From Rhodoblastus sp963748385 (lineage in GTDB: Bacteria > Pseudomonadota > Alphaproteobacteria > Rhizobiales > Beijerinckiaceae), in NCBI GenBank assembly GCA_963748385.1, contig CAVVIQ010000020.1:391777-455776 (forward strand): DNA of 64,000 nucleotides, given 5' to 3'. Positions 32,666 through 40,866 of this stretch are shown here, piece by piece. Within the stretch, counting starts at the first letter, position 1, and each line of letters starts with the position of its first letter. The notes beneath the pieces were generated by a model. It was given only the letters and a program-made list of their open reading frames with translations, was not told the DNA's origin and searched no databases. The position numbers and the translations under genes are program-made.

Positions 32666-33262
32666 ATGCCGGAAATGGATTTCTGGTACGAATTCGCCAG
32701 CACCTATTCCTATCTGGCCGCGATGCGCGCCGAACCCATGGCGCTTTCCGCCGGCGTGCGCCTGCGCTGGCGCCCCTTGCTGCTCGGCCCGATTTTCGCG
32801 GCGCAGGGCTGGAACAACTCGCCGTTCAATATTTATCCCGCCAAGGGCCGCTATATGTGGCGGGACATGGAACGGATCTGCGCGGCGCGCGGTCTCGCCT
32901 TCCGGCGGCCCGATCCGTTCCCGCAGAACACATTGCTGGCCGCGCGGCTCGCGCTCGCGGTCCCGGACGAAAAGCGCGCCGCTTTCAGCCGGCGCGTCTT
33001 TCTCGCCGAATTCGCGGATGGCCATGAAATTTCCGACGCGCGGGTCCTGGCCGGGCTGCTTTCGGAACTGGGCCTGCCCGCCGAAGACCTTTTGGCGCGG
33101 GCGAAATCGGACGAGATCAAGGCGAGGCTTCGCGCAGAGACGCAGGCCGCGCAGGCGGCCGGCGTTTTCGGCGCGCCGGCCTTTGTGACGGCGGACGGGG
33201 AATTGTTCTGGGGCGACGACCGATTCGAACAGGCGCTCGACTGGGCGGGCGGAAAAGGTTGA
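32666..33262 (+). CDS. 2-hydroxychromene-2-carboxylate isomerase (DsbA family)
   Basis: 198 residues from ATG 32666 (AAGGAAAGGGA upstream). The thioredoxin-fold kappa-GST relative begins with D-F-W-Y-E-F-A-S-T-Y-S-Y-L-A-A. It contains G-R-Y-M-W-R-D and ends with A-A-G-V-F-G-A-P-A-F-V-T and L-F-W-G-D-D-R, all characteristic of 2-hydroxychromene-2-carboxylate isomerases, which act in naphthalene-type aromatic degradation or more generally as GSH-dependent isomerases. The active-site Ser is probably in S-T-Y-S. It is not next to catabolic genes here, so the role is uncertain. A molybdopterin-type adenylyltransferase gene follows at once. Confidence 0.85.
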   Translation: MPEMDFWYEFASTYSYLAAMRAEPMALSAGVRLRWRPLLLGPIFAAQGWNNSPFNIYPAKGRYMWRDMERICAARGLAFRRPDPFPQNTLLAARLALAVPDEKRAAFSRRVFLAEFADGHEISDARVLAGLLSELGLPAEDLLARAKSDEIKARLRAETQAAQAAGVFGAPAFVTADGELFWGDDRFEQALDWAGGKG

Positions 33263-33264
33263 AC

Positions 33265-34063
33265 ATGGGCCTCCTGCCGGAATTGACGAGGAAGAAATCG
33301 AGCGCTACGCCCGCCATATCGTGCTGCGCGACATCGGCGGCGCCGGCCAGCGCAAGCTCAAGGCGGCCAGGGTTTGCGTCGTCGGCGCCGGCGGGCTCGG
33401 CGCGCCGCTGCTGCTCTATCTGGCGGCGGCGGGCGTCGGCGAAATCCATGTGGTCGACGACGACGCGGTGTCGGCCTCCAATCTCCAGCGCCAGGTTCTG
33501 TTCGGCGAAAAAGACATCGGCCGGCCCAAGGTCGAGGCGGCGGCGGAGGTTTTGCGCCAGCTCAACCCGCATGTGTGCGTCATCGGCCATAAAACGCGCC
33601 TCGACGCCGACAATGCGCGCGCGTTGATCGACGGCTGCGACGTCGTCGCCGACGGCTCGGACAATTTCGACACCCGCTATATCGTCTCCGACGCCTGTTT
33701 TTATGCGAAAAAACCGCTGGTGACGGCGGCGGTCGGCCCCTTCGACGGCTCGCTGACCACGCTGAAACCTTATGAGACCGGGCCGGACGGCCTGCCCAAT
33801 CCGACCTATCGCTGCCTGTTCCCGAAAAACCGCCGCCGGGCGGCATGCCGACCTGCGCCGAGACCGGCGTGCTCGGGGCTTTGACCGGCATGGTCGGCGC
33901 GCTGATGGCGCTCGAAGTGATTCGCGAGATCGTCGGCTTCGGCCAGTCGATGGTGGGACGGCTGGCTTTGTTCGACCTGATGACCATGCGCTTCGAGACC
34001 ATCTCTTACGGTTGGGACGAGGACAATCCGCTCAAGGCCGGGGCGCGGCGAAGCGCTGAATAG
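33265..34063 (+). CDS. moeB: MoeB/ThiF-type adenylyltransferase, two frameshifts
   Basis: About 265 residues after repair. E1-like enzymes adenylate the C-terminal Gly-Gly of MoaD or ThiS-type sulfur carriers. The ATP site reads V-C-V-V-G-A-G-G-L-G-A-P at about residues 36-47, then V-V-D-D-D-A-V, N-L-Q-R-Q-V-L-F and D-G-S-D-N-F-D-T-R-Y. Two indels break it: near 33284 (start region, before E-E-I-E-R-Y-A-R-H-I-V) and in the A-run at 33825-33829, after which the frame M-P-T-C-A-E-T-G-V-L-G carries on to 34063. No rhodanese domain follows. ThiF is the alternative name. It starts 3 bases after the isomerase gene. Confidence 0.82.
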
Positions 34064-34183
34064 CAACGATGGGGCGACAGGAGAGCGATCGCCAGCAAAG
34101 CCGCGTCCTGCGCAGCATTTCGCGCTCGTGTGGCCAAACTGTTGCGTTCCAGCCACACGCAGATGAAAGCACGTGAATTGCGC

Positions 34184-34211
34184 AAATCACCGATGAAAAA
34201 TCCGGTGATTT
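34184..34211. other. Inverted repeat upstream of the decayed porin
   Basis: AAATCACCG (34184-34192) pairs with CGGTGATTT (34203-34211). T-T-C-T-C follows, so it may end moeB transcription weakly. A second repeat, CGTGTGGC at 34127-34134 with GCCACACG at 34152-34159, lies in the same 208-base gap (34064-34271). Neither has a proved role. Confidence 0.45.
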
Positions 34212-34271
34212 TCTCTAGTTTCCGAGTTCGAACAGTTTCGCGAAAAATCGCTGAAAAAAACGGAGACAGAC

Positions 34272-35051
34272 ATGCGCAAGATTTGCTTTCAGGCGTCGCC
34301 TTCGCGGCGCTCGCCGGTCAGGCCCTTGCGGCCGACCTTCCGTCGACCAAGAGGCGCCGGTCTATGCTGCGCCCGCTTTCACCTGGACCGGCTTTTATCT
34401 CGGCGCCAATGTCGGGATCGGGACTGGCAATTCGAACTGGTCGGACATTTTCGTTCCGTCGGACACAGACAGAACCTTCCTATGACGTTCGCGCAGCATA
34501 GCATGACTGGCGCAATTGGCGGCTTGCAGGCTGGCTATAATTATCAGGTCGGCAACTTCGTTCTCGGCGGCGAATTCAGCGTCGACTTAGCTGGCATCGA
34601 CGGCCAAGCCTCTTGTTTGGGTAACTACGGCGACATCACCGCTCAATGCGCCAACAAGATCGACGGGGTACTCGATCTGACGGCGCGTTTGGGGTTCACG
34701 CCTCTTGACCGCCTGCTGGTTTATGTGCGCGGCGGCGCCGCCTACGCCTGGGGGTCGGCCCAGCCGAAGAACGAAGTTTACATGCCCGATCCCACTTACT
34801 ATTGGTTGCCCGGATACAATTGCAGCAACCTTGATCGTTGGGGCTATGTGATCGGAGCAGGAACGGAATACGCCATAACCGATCACTGGACGTTGGGCTT
34901 CGACTATAAGTATAGCGATTTTGGAGCTCAGACTTAGAACTTCAATCCGGTGTCCTACGTTATCAATACATGGGCAGCGCCGCCTTTCAGCGCGCGAGTC
35001 ACCGAAAACAATGTTCAGAGCGTGACGGTCAAGGCTAACTACAAATTCTAA
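34272..35051 (+). pseudogene. Outer-membrane beta-barrel (Omp25/porin-like), decayed
   Basis: After removing breaks this would be about 260 residues. The signal peptide (A-F-A-A-L-A-G-Q-A-L-A-A-D-L-P) is in a second frame. The mature start, F-T-W-T-G-F-Y-L-G-A-N-V-G, is in a third. The body from G-A-I-G-G-L-Q-A-G-Y-N-Y-Q to F-D-Y-K-Y-S-D-F-G is back in the first. So there are three indels (near 34293, 34350 and 34480), plus an in-frame TAG at 34935-34937. After it the reading continues N-F-N-P-V-S-Y to a perfect porin-like end, V-K-A-N-Y-K-F, at 35051. A strong terminator follows. This is the gene most likely to be truly inactive. Confidence 0.8.
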
Positions 35052-35072
35052 CGATCGCGCAGCATGAAAATT

Positions 35073-35101
35073 GGCTCACCCTCGTGGTGGGCCTTTTTTT
35101 T
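35073..35101 (+). terminator. Intrinsic terminator after the porin gene
   Basis: GGCTCACC (35073-35080) pairs with GGTGGGCC (35086-35093) around CTCGT with one G-T pair, followed by eight T. It confirms the intended end of the porin unit. Confidence 0.85.
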
Positions 35102-35615
35102 GAGCGTCTCCAGTGGCCTGACCTTCGTGGCGCATTCGACACTCTCGATAGGCACAGCCTCGTCCTAGTGTCTCCCGCTGTCTCTTATTGATTTGCGGCT
35201 GACGGTATCGACTTGTGAGAGAGGCAGGCGGAGAAAAACCCCGCTTTCCTCCGGAAACAGTCTCCTTCCCAAGCCTCGCGGTGGGACCGGGCGTTGCACG
35301 CCGAAGCCGACCTTCGAAATTTCTTCGCAACGTCCGCAGCAACGAGAGGGGTCGGCTTATCGCCGGCCCTTTATTTCTTTCGTTGCGACCAATTCGCGCC
35401 TTCGGGAAGGGCGGGACGCAAGGAGGCATCGGCCTTTCGAAACAATCCCGTCACGCAAACCATGACGGCTTTCCTCGGCCGAACCGGCCCAAAAGTGAAT
35501 TTCGCTTCCTGCCCAACTATGGCGCCCATCGCTGGGAGCGCCGCGTCGTATTTCCAGCGCAAAGAGCGAAGGGAGAGGGGATGGAGGGCGCCCGCGACAC
35601 GGTCGCGGGGAAAAA
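35102..35615. other. About 510-base stretch with no recognisable gene
   Basis: Between the porin terminator and ridA nothing convincing is seen. A 134-codon frame at 35215-35619 and a minus-strand frame at 35076-35429 lack ribosome sites and known motifs, and their composition is Arg/Pro-biased like shadow frames. There is no hairpin array or tRNA. It may hold a decayed gene, an unannotated RNA or the remains of an insertion. Confidence 0.4.
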
Positions 35616-35969
35616 TTAAATCGCCGCGACCACCGCGATCTCGACCTTGAATTCAGGGGCCACGAGCTTGGCTTGAACCGTCGCGCGAGCGGGGGTCGCG
35701 CCTTCGATCACCCAGCCGTCCCAGACCGAGTTCATCTCGGAGAAGGTGGCGATATCGGCGAGATAGATGGTCGCCATCATGATCCTGGTCTTGTCCGTGC
35801 CGGCCTCGGCGAGCAGGGCGTCGATCTGAGCCAGCACTTCCGCTGTCTGTTCGCGCACCGAGCGGCCGGCCGCCTTTTCCGCCACCTGGCCGGCGAGATA
35901 GACCAGATCGCCGCGGATCACGCCCTGGCTCATGCGCTTGCCGGGCTTCAGTCGTTTCACGTCGGTCAT
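35616..35969 (-). CDS. RidA-family enamine/imine deaminase
   Basis: 117 residues from ATG 35969, the usual RidA length. RidA proteins hydrolyse reactive enamines such as 2-aminoacrylate and can act as chaperones after N-chlorination. The conserved Q-G-V-I-R-G-D-L-V-Y-L-A-G-Q-V, T-A-E-V-L-A-Q-I-D-A-L-L, P-A-R-A-T-V-Q-A-K-L and F-K-V-E-I-A-V-V-A-A-I are present. The Arg of P-A-R-A-T contacts the substrate carboxylate. It is the last gene of an msrA-yqhA-ridA unit. The canonical E-I-x-x-x-A-V end is shifted to V-E-I-A-V-V-A-A. Confidence 0.88.
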   Translation of the reverse strand: MTDVKRLKPGKRMSQGVIRGDLVYLAGQVAEKAAGRSVREQTAEVLAQIDALLAEAGTDKTRIMMATIYLADIATFSEMNSVWDGWVIEGATPARATVQAKLVAPEFKVEIAVVAAI

Positions 35970-36019
35970 GTTTGTTCCTTGAGTAGGGGAGGCTCCAGCG
36001 CCTTCCTTACACGCAAGTC

Positions 36020-36556
36020 TCAATGCCCGCCATCTTCCGTTTTGGCGCTCGCACGGCCGGAAATGCGGTCGGTCAGCGCCAGCATGACGGCCGACAGAAC
36101 GAAGGCCAGATGGATGCCGACGGTCCAGGCGACATTGCGCTCGCTCTGGTTGGCGAGGTCCATGAAGACGCGCAGGGTCTGGATCGCCGAAATGGCGACG
36201 ATCGAGGACATGAGTTTGAGCTTCAGCCCGCCGAAGTCGATCTTGGTCAGCCAGGCTGGCCGGCTGGGGTCGCCGTCGTCGGCGACCTGGGACACGAAAT
36301 TCTCGAAGCCGGAAAAGATCACCAGCACCACCAGCGACGAGGTCAACGTCAGGTCGATCAGGCCAAGCGTGTCGAGCACCACCGAGGATTCGCTGGACGA
36401 AACGGCGTCACGGACGAGATGGAGGACATGTTGCCCGGCCTTGAGCATGAGGATGAACACGCAGAAAGCCAGGGCGACATAAAAGGGCGCCAGCAGCCAT
36501 CGGCTGGCGAACAGCACGCGCTGGATCAGGAGTTCAATTCTTTGTCTCAGCCTCAT
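36020..36556 (-). CDS. UPF0114 (YqhA-family) membrane protein
   Basis: 178 residues with four membrane segments: P-F-Y-V-A-L-A-F-C-V-F-I-L, a central S-L-V-V-L-V-I-F-S-G-F-E-N-F, L-K-L-M-S-S-I-V-A-I-S-A-I-Q and a last near L-A-F-V-L-S-A-V-M-L-A-L-T-D. The motif V-L-V-I-F-S-G-F-E-N-F-V-S-Q and the I-D-L-T-L pattern are the YqhA signature. Its function is unknown. It lies between msrA (30 bases) and ridA (50 bases) in the same direction, which suggests a role in stress or envelope repair. Confidence 0.88.
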   Translation of the reverse strand: MRLRQRIELLIQRVLFASRWLLAPFYVALAFCVFILMLKAGQHVLHLVRDAVSSSESSVVLDTLGLIDLTLTSSLVVLVIFSGFENFVSQVADDGDPSRPAWLTKIDFGGLKLKLMSSIVAISAIQTLRVFMDLANQSERNVAWTVGIHLAFVLSAVMLALTDRISGRASAKTEDGGH

Positions 36557-36586
36557 GCCCCGCTTCTCCCGCCCCGTCCTTCTCGG

Positions 36587-37234
36587 TCAGAGGACGCCGA
36601 CAGGGCAGGCGACGCCGCTTCCGCCCAGGCCGCAATAGCCTCCCGGATTCCTGGCAAGATATTGCTGATGATAGCCTTCAGCAAAATAAAATGCGCCCGC
36701 CGGACCAATCTCCGTGGTGATCGCGCCGAGGCCATGGGCGGAGAGCGCCTGCTGATAAAGTTCTTTCGAGCTTTCCGCCGCCTTCTGCTGGGCGTCGCTC
36801 GTCGTATAGATCGCGGAACGATATTGCGTGCCGGTGTCGGCGCCTTGCCGCATGCCCTGGGTGGGGTCGTGCAATTCCCAGAACAGGGCGAGCAGCCGCG
36901 CCAATTCGATTTTTTGGGGATCGTAGACCACCTGGACCACTTCCGTATGGCCGGTCATGCCGGAACAGACCTCCTCATAAGTCGGATTCTGGGTCGAGCC
37001 GCCGGCATAGCCGACCGCGGTGACGTGAACGCCCTCGCCGGCCTGCCAGAATTTGCGCTCCGCGCCCCAGAAACAGCCCATGCCGAACAGAATGCGCTCC
37101 AGGCCGGGCGGATAAGGCGGGGAAAGCTTGCGGCCATTGACGAAATGGGTCGCGGCGGTCGGGATCGGATCGGAACGGCCGGGCAAGGCTTCCGCCGGGG
37201 TCGGGATTTCCAGCTTTTTGCGTGAGAACAGCAT
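36587..37234 (-). CDS. msrA: Peptide methionine sulfoxide reductase MsrA
   Basis: 215 residues from ATG 37234. MsrA reduces methionine-S-sulfoxide in proteins. The active site G-M-G-C-F-W-G-A-E-R is at about residues 50-59. D-P-T-Q-G-M-R-Q-G-A-D-T-G-T-Q-Y-R-S-A-I-Y is the substrate-binding signature (about 123-143). C-terminal Cys in G-Y-C-G-L and G-V-A-C-P are probably resolving residues, which makes it the thioredoxin-recycled type. The about 40-residue N-terminal extension (R-K-K-L-E-I-P-T-P-A-E) is usual for rhizobial MsrA. Divergent from a LysR gene 105 bases away, so it is probably its target. Confidence 0.93.
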   Translation of the reverse strand: MLFSRKKLEIPTPAEALPGRSDPIPTAATHFVNGRKLSPPYPPGLERILFGMGCFWGAERKFWQAGEGVHVTAVGYAGGSTQNPTYEEVCSGMTGHTEVVQVVYDPQKIELARLLALFWELHDPTQGMRQGADTGTQYRSAIYTTSDAQQKAAESSKELYQQALSAHGLGAITTEIGPAGAFYFAEGYHQQYLARNPGGYCGLGGSGVACPVGVL

Positions 37235-37339
37235 GACGCGCCTCCGGGGCAGGCCATGGATTTGGGGATCGAAAAGGGAATTGGCGAGGCTTTCTGCGAA
37301 TTTTCCCTTATAAACAATGGGAATGGAAGCGGGGTTGGA

Positions 37340-38230
37340 ATGGACTGGGACAAGCTGCGGGTTTTTCACGCCGTCGCCGCCGCCGGCTCCTTCACCCATG
37401 CGGGCGAGGCCCTGCGCCTGAGCCAGTCGGCGATCAGCCGCCAGATCGGCGCGCTGGAACAGAATCTGAAAACGCCCTTGTTTCATCGTCACGCGCGGGG
37501 GCTGCTGCTCACCGAACAGGGCGAAATCCTGTTTCGTACGGTGCAGGAGGTGTTCAGCAAGCTCGAAAGCGCGCGCGTGCGCCTGTCGGACGCCCGCGAC
37601 AAGCCGCACGGCCTGCTCCGGGTGACCGCGAACACCGGCTTCGGCACGGTATGGCTGGCGCCGCGGCTTGCCGAATTCCGCGAGCTTTATCCCGATATTG
37701 AGCTTGAGGTCATCCTGACCGACGACGAACTTGACCTTTCCATGCGCGAGGCCGATGTCGCCTTGAGGTTGTGGGAGCCCAAGCAGGGCGACCTCATCCG
37801 CCGCCGCCTGTTCACGCTCCATTTTTCCGCTTACGCCTCGCCCGCCTATCTGCACCAGTTCGGGACGCCGCGCCGCGTCGAGGATCTCGACGCCCATCGC
37901 CTCGTCGCCTTCAGCGTGACCGGCCCGGATTATCTGCGCAATCTCAATCTCCTGCTCACGGTCGGGCGCGACGCGCGCAGCCCGCGCAAGCCGGTGCTGG
38001 CGATCAACAATCTTTTCGCCCTGACGCGCGCGGTGGAAAAGGGCGCCGGCGTCGGCGTGCTGCCGGATTACGTCATCGCCGAAAATTCGCCCTTGACGCG
38101 GATCGACCTCGATCTGGACATGCCTTTGTTCGACTGCTGGCTCGCTTATCCCGAGGAAATGAAATCGGTCGCAAGGGTCCAGGCCTTGCGCGATTTCCTC
38201 GTCGCCAACGCCCCCGCCTGGCGTCATTGA
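37340..38230 (+). CDS. LysR-family transcriptional regulator
   Basis: 296 residues from ATG 37340. The N-terminal HTH is complete: D-K-L-R-V-F-H-A-V-A-A-A-G-S-F-T-H-A-G-E and L-R-L-S-Q-S-A-I-S-R-Q-I-G-A-L-E (recognition helix, about 30-45). The effector-binding fold begins R-V-T-A-N-T-G-F-G and runs to the end. LysR proteins normally control a divergent gene, here msrA-yqhA-ridA. The 105-base region between them is rich in A/T near the middle (T-T-T-T-C-C-C-T-T-A-T-A-A-A-C) and could hold the T-N11-A site and a -10, but I cannot single out the box. The effector is unknown. Confidence 0.9.
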   Translation: MDWDKLRVFHAVAAAGSFTHAGEALRLSQSAISRQIGALEQNLKTPLFHRHARGLLLTEQGEILFRTVQEVFSKLESARVRLSDARDKPHGLLRVTANTGFGTVWLAPRLAEFRELYPDIELEVILTDDELDLSMREADVALRLWEPKQGDLIRRRLFTLHFSAYASPAYLHQFGTPRRVEDLDAHRLVAFSVTGPDYLRNLNLLLTVGRDARSPRKPVLAINNLFALTRAVEKGAGVGVLPDYVIAENSPLTRIDLDLDMPLFDCWLAYPEEMKSVARVQALRDFLVANAPAWRH

Positions 38231-38240
38231 AAGAGGAGCG

Positions 38241-38498
38241 ATGATTCTTTCCGCCACCATCACCTGCCCGCATTGCGGCCACAAGGCGCGCGAGGACATG
38301 CCGACCGACGCCTGCGTTCATTTCTATCAATGCAAAAGCTGCGGCGCGCTGCTCAAGCCCAAGGGTGGCGACTGCTGCGTCTTCTGCTCTTATGGCGACG
38401 CGCCCTGTCCGCCGGTTCAGGCGGCGCGCTCCGAAATCAGCTGTTGCGGCTCGGCGATGCGGGCGCGCTTCAGAAGCGAAGAGGAGGCCGGAGGCTGA
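38241..38498 (+). CDS. Cys-rich GDCCVFCSYG-type small protein
   Basis: 85 residues with 11 Cys. An N-terminal zinc-ribbon-like part has C9-P-H-C12 and C31-K-S-C34 with C25 and H27 between. The characteristic G-D-C-C-V-F-C-S-Y-G-D-A-P-C-P-P is at 43-58 and a further C68-C69 pair follows. The motif is shared by a family of uncharacterised small proteins. The closely spaced Cys suggest binding of zinc, copper or an iron-sulfur cluster. The stop (38496) overlaps the presumed Crp/Fnr start by two bases, so the two are translated together and probably act together. Confidence 0.8.
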   Translation: MILSATITCPHCGHKAREDMPTDACVHFYQCKSCGALLKPKGGDCCVFCSYGDAPCPPVQAARSEISCCGSAMRARFRSEEEAGG

Positions 38499-39168
38499 AC
38501 GAGGAGCAGGCGCCTTCCTGGCTTGAAAATTTTACGCAGCTCGCCCGGCTCGACGGCGCGACGCGGAAAGCCTTGGCGCGGCTGCCCGAATGGCGGGCGG
38601 GGCGGGGAAGGGAGCTTTTCGCGCCGGGCGCGGCCTGCCAGGGTTTTCTCCTGCTGCTCGAAGGGCGGGTCCGTGTCGGCGTCACGGCGGAAAACGGCCG
38701 CCGTCTGCTGCTCTACCGCGTGGCGCCGGGACAGACCTGCGTCCAGACCACGCTCTGCCTGATGGGCGGGCTGGAATATAGCGCCGAGGGGGTCGCCGAG
38801 ACCGATCTGCGTTTCGTTCTTGTCCCTCCGCCCCTGTTCGAGCGGCTCTTGCGCGAACTCGCCGGATTTCGCCCGTTTCGTCTTCGAGCGTTTTGGCGCG
38901 CGGCTGGCGGAGATGACGCGGCTGATCGAAACCATCGCCTTCCTGCGGGTGGACGCGCGGCTGGCCGCCGCGCTGCTCACCCGCGCCGATTCTCAGGGCG
39001 AAGCTGACGGCGACCCACCAGGAGCTTGCCGAGGATATTGGCGCGGCGCGCGAGGTGGTCAGCCGCCAGCTCGCCGCGTTCCAACGCGGCGGCCTGTTGC
39101 GTCTGGCGCGCGGGCGAATAAGCCTGGCCGATCGCGCGGGCCTCGCCGATCTCGCCTGTGTGATCTAA
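38495..39168 (+). CDS. Crp/Fnr-family regulator, two frameshifts, non-ATG start
   Basis: About 225 residues in three frames. The first carries the cyclic-nucleotide-binding beta-roll (E-L-F-A-P-G-A-A-C-Q-G-F-L-L-L-L-E-G-R-V-R-V) to about 38850. The second has S-P-D-F-A-R-F-V-F-E-R-F-G-A-R-L (dimer helix). The third, from about 38990, has L-T-A-T-H-Q-E-L-A-E-D-I-G-A-A-R-E-V-V-S-R-Q-L (HTH) and ends A-C-V-I at 39168. No Fnr-type N-terminal Cys cluster is seen. No ATG lies before the domain; CTG 38495, with AGGAGG upstream, is the only plausible start unless an error hides one. Confidence 0.78.
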
Positions 39169-39253
39169 ATCACCGACTTTTACGTAAAAACGCCCGAGTC
39201 TCGCCGCGACGTCCGCGACGTCGCTTCTCTTTCTCGAACTCCAGGAGATTTCC

Positions 39254-39442
39254 ATGACCGCCAATGTCGGAACGATCGACCGCATCCTGCGCATCGTCGT
39301 CGGCCTCGTCCTCATCGCTCTGGTCTTCGTCGGCCCGAAAACGCCCTGGGGCTGGATCGGCGTGGTCCCGCTGCTCACCGGCCTCGTTCGCTTCTGCCCG
39401 GCCTATACTTTGCTGGGCCTGAACAGCTGCGCCCGGAAATAG
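39254..39442 (+). CDS. DUF2892 small membrane protein
   Basis: 62 residues with two membrane helices: R-I-L-R-I-V-V-G-L-V-L-I-A-L and W-I-G-V-V-P-L-L-T-G-L-V-R-F-C-P-A-Y. The N-V-G-T-I-D-R start and F-C-P-A-Y-T-L-L-G-L-N end, with the single Cys in the last helix, are the DUF2892 (YgaP membrane-anchor-like) signature. CCAGGAGA precedes the ATG. In other bacteria such domains are fused to or encoded near rhodanese sulfurtransferases, but none is here. It comes after the Cys-rich protein and Crp/Fnr genes, so it is probably part of the same response unit. Confidence 0.85.
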   Translation: MTANVGTIDRILRIVVGLVLIALVFVGPKTPWGWIGVVPLLTGLVRFCPAYTLLGLNSCARK

Positions 39443-39445
39443 GCA

Positions 39446-40402
39446 TCACACCACGTCGTCGGGGGCGAGGGCGCAGGCGCGGTCCGGGTCGATCTCGATC
39501 TGGACCGTGGCGTGATTGATGCGGAATTTTTGCGCCAGATCGGCGGCGAGATCGTGCAGAAAGCCGTCGCCCGGATGGCCGCCGGGCATGACCAGATGGC
39601 AGGTGAGCGCGATTTCGGTCGTGCTCATCGGCCAGACGTGAAGGTCATGCAGCCCCGCGACGCCGGCGCGCCCGCATAGAAAAGCGCGCACCCGGTCCGG
39701 GTCGATATGATCGGGCGCCGCCGCTATCGACATGGCGAAAGCTTCGCGCAGCAGGCCCCAGGTTCCCCACAGGATCACGGCGTTGATTCCCAGACTGACC
39801 ATGGGGTCCAGCCAGAACCATCCCGTCAGCAGGATCAGCAGACCGGCGACGACCACGCCGGCCGAAACAAAAGCGTCCGAGGCCATGTGAAGGAACGCGG
39901 CGCGCAGGTTGATGTCGTCCTTGCCCGAGGCGAACAGCCAGGCGGTGAGACCATTGATGACGACGCCAAGGGCGGCCACGATCATGATGGTCTTGCCCGC
40001 CACCGGCTCCGGCGCGAACAGGCGCAAAATCGCCTCCCAGGAGATCGCCCCGACCGCGACCAGCAGGAAAACGGCGTTGAACAGGGCGGCAAGAATCGAG
40101 GACCCGAGCAGGCCATAGGAAAAGCGGGGCGTCGGCGGGCGCTTGACCATTTCGCTCGCCAGCCAGGCGAGGCCGAGGCCGAGCGCGTCGCTCAAATTAT
40201 GTCCGGCGTCGGCGAGCAAAGCCGTGGAATTGCCCAGCACGCCATAGACGACTTCGGCGACGATGAAGGCGAGGTTGAGGGCGATGCCGATGGCGAAGGC
40301 GCGGCCGAAACCGGCCGGCGCGTGAACATGACCCGTGCGATCGTGGCCGGCGTGGCCGTGATTGTCATGCCCGTGATGGCGGTGGCCGTGGTCGCCGCTC
40401 AT
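39446..40402 (-). CDS. Cation diffusion facilitator (zinc-type) exporter
   Basis: 318 residues from ATG 40402 with AAGGAGG nine bases upstream. The N-terminus is His-rich (H-G-H-R-H-H-G-H-D-N-H-G-H), as in ZitB/CzcD zinc exporters. Six membrane helices follow. H-N-L-S-D-A-L (about 83-89, with D-A-G before it) and H-M-A-S-D-A-F (about 187-193) are the metal-binding H-x-x-x-D pairs of helices 2 and 5. The C-terminal cytoplasmic ferredoxin-like domain has H-D-L-H-V-W near residue 250. Zinc is the likeliest substrate. It is a single gene. Confidence 0.93.
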   Translation of the reverse strand: MSGDHGHRHHGHDNHGHAGHDRTGHVHAPAGFGRAFAIGIALNLAFIVAEVVYGVLGNSTALLADAGHNLSDALGLGLAWLASEMVKRPPTPRFSYGLLGSSILAALFNAVFLLVAVGAISWEAILRLFAPEPVAGKTIMIVAALGVVINGLTAWLFASGKDDINLRAAFLHMASDAFVSAGVVVAGLLILLTGWFWLDPMVSLGINAVILWGTWGLLREAFAMSIAAAPDHIDPDRVRAFLCGRAGVAGLHDLHVWPMSTTEIALTCHLVMPGGHPGDGFLHDLAADLAQKFRINHATVQIEIDPDRACALAPDDVV

Positions 40403-40519
40403 AGGTCGCGCCTCCTTTCCCCCCAAACCGGGTGTTCCCGGTTCGCGCAATGATCCGCCGAAGCCGGCGACTGCCGACTTCGGCGCGGAAAATTTTCCCG
40501 GCGGGGCGGTTTAAAGGGC

Positions 40520-40548
40520 TTGTCCCGCCGTCGCCTTGCCGCTATACA
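40520..40548 (+). promoter_or_regulatory. Promoter of tRNA-Ala
   Basis: TTGTCC (40520-40525), a 17-base spacer and TATACA (40543-40548). The tRNA starts 61 bases after the -10, so a short 5' trailer is removed by RNase P. Confidence 0.65.
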
Positions 40549-40608
40549 CCCGCCCACGCCTTACCGTCACGCGGTTGGTCTTCCCAATGACTTGAAGAGG
40601 CGTAAATC

Positions 40609-40684
<76 letters not shown>

Positions 40685-40866
40685 AATTGATCTCACAGCA
40701 GGGCGCCGGCGGGTCGCTGGGCGCTGAAAGCGCGAAGGCTCCGCCCAGGCCGTCGCCTTTTTCGGCTGCGCTCCATCAACCTTTATTTCAATTGGAACTT
40801 TACCGCGCGGTCACAAGTTGGAATCTTGCTAAGGCCTTCGAGTTTTGAGTTCGTTTGGAGCCCGTC

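Noticed and set aside
35166..35190. CTGTCTCTTAT, similar to the end of Tn5/IS50
   Set aside because: Only about 11 bases match, there is no partner end and no transposase in the window.
35215..35619. 134-codon frame after the porin
   Set aside because: No ribosome site, no family features, and an Arg/Pro-heavy composition like shadow frames.
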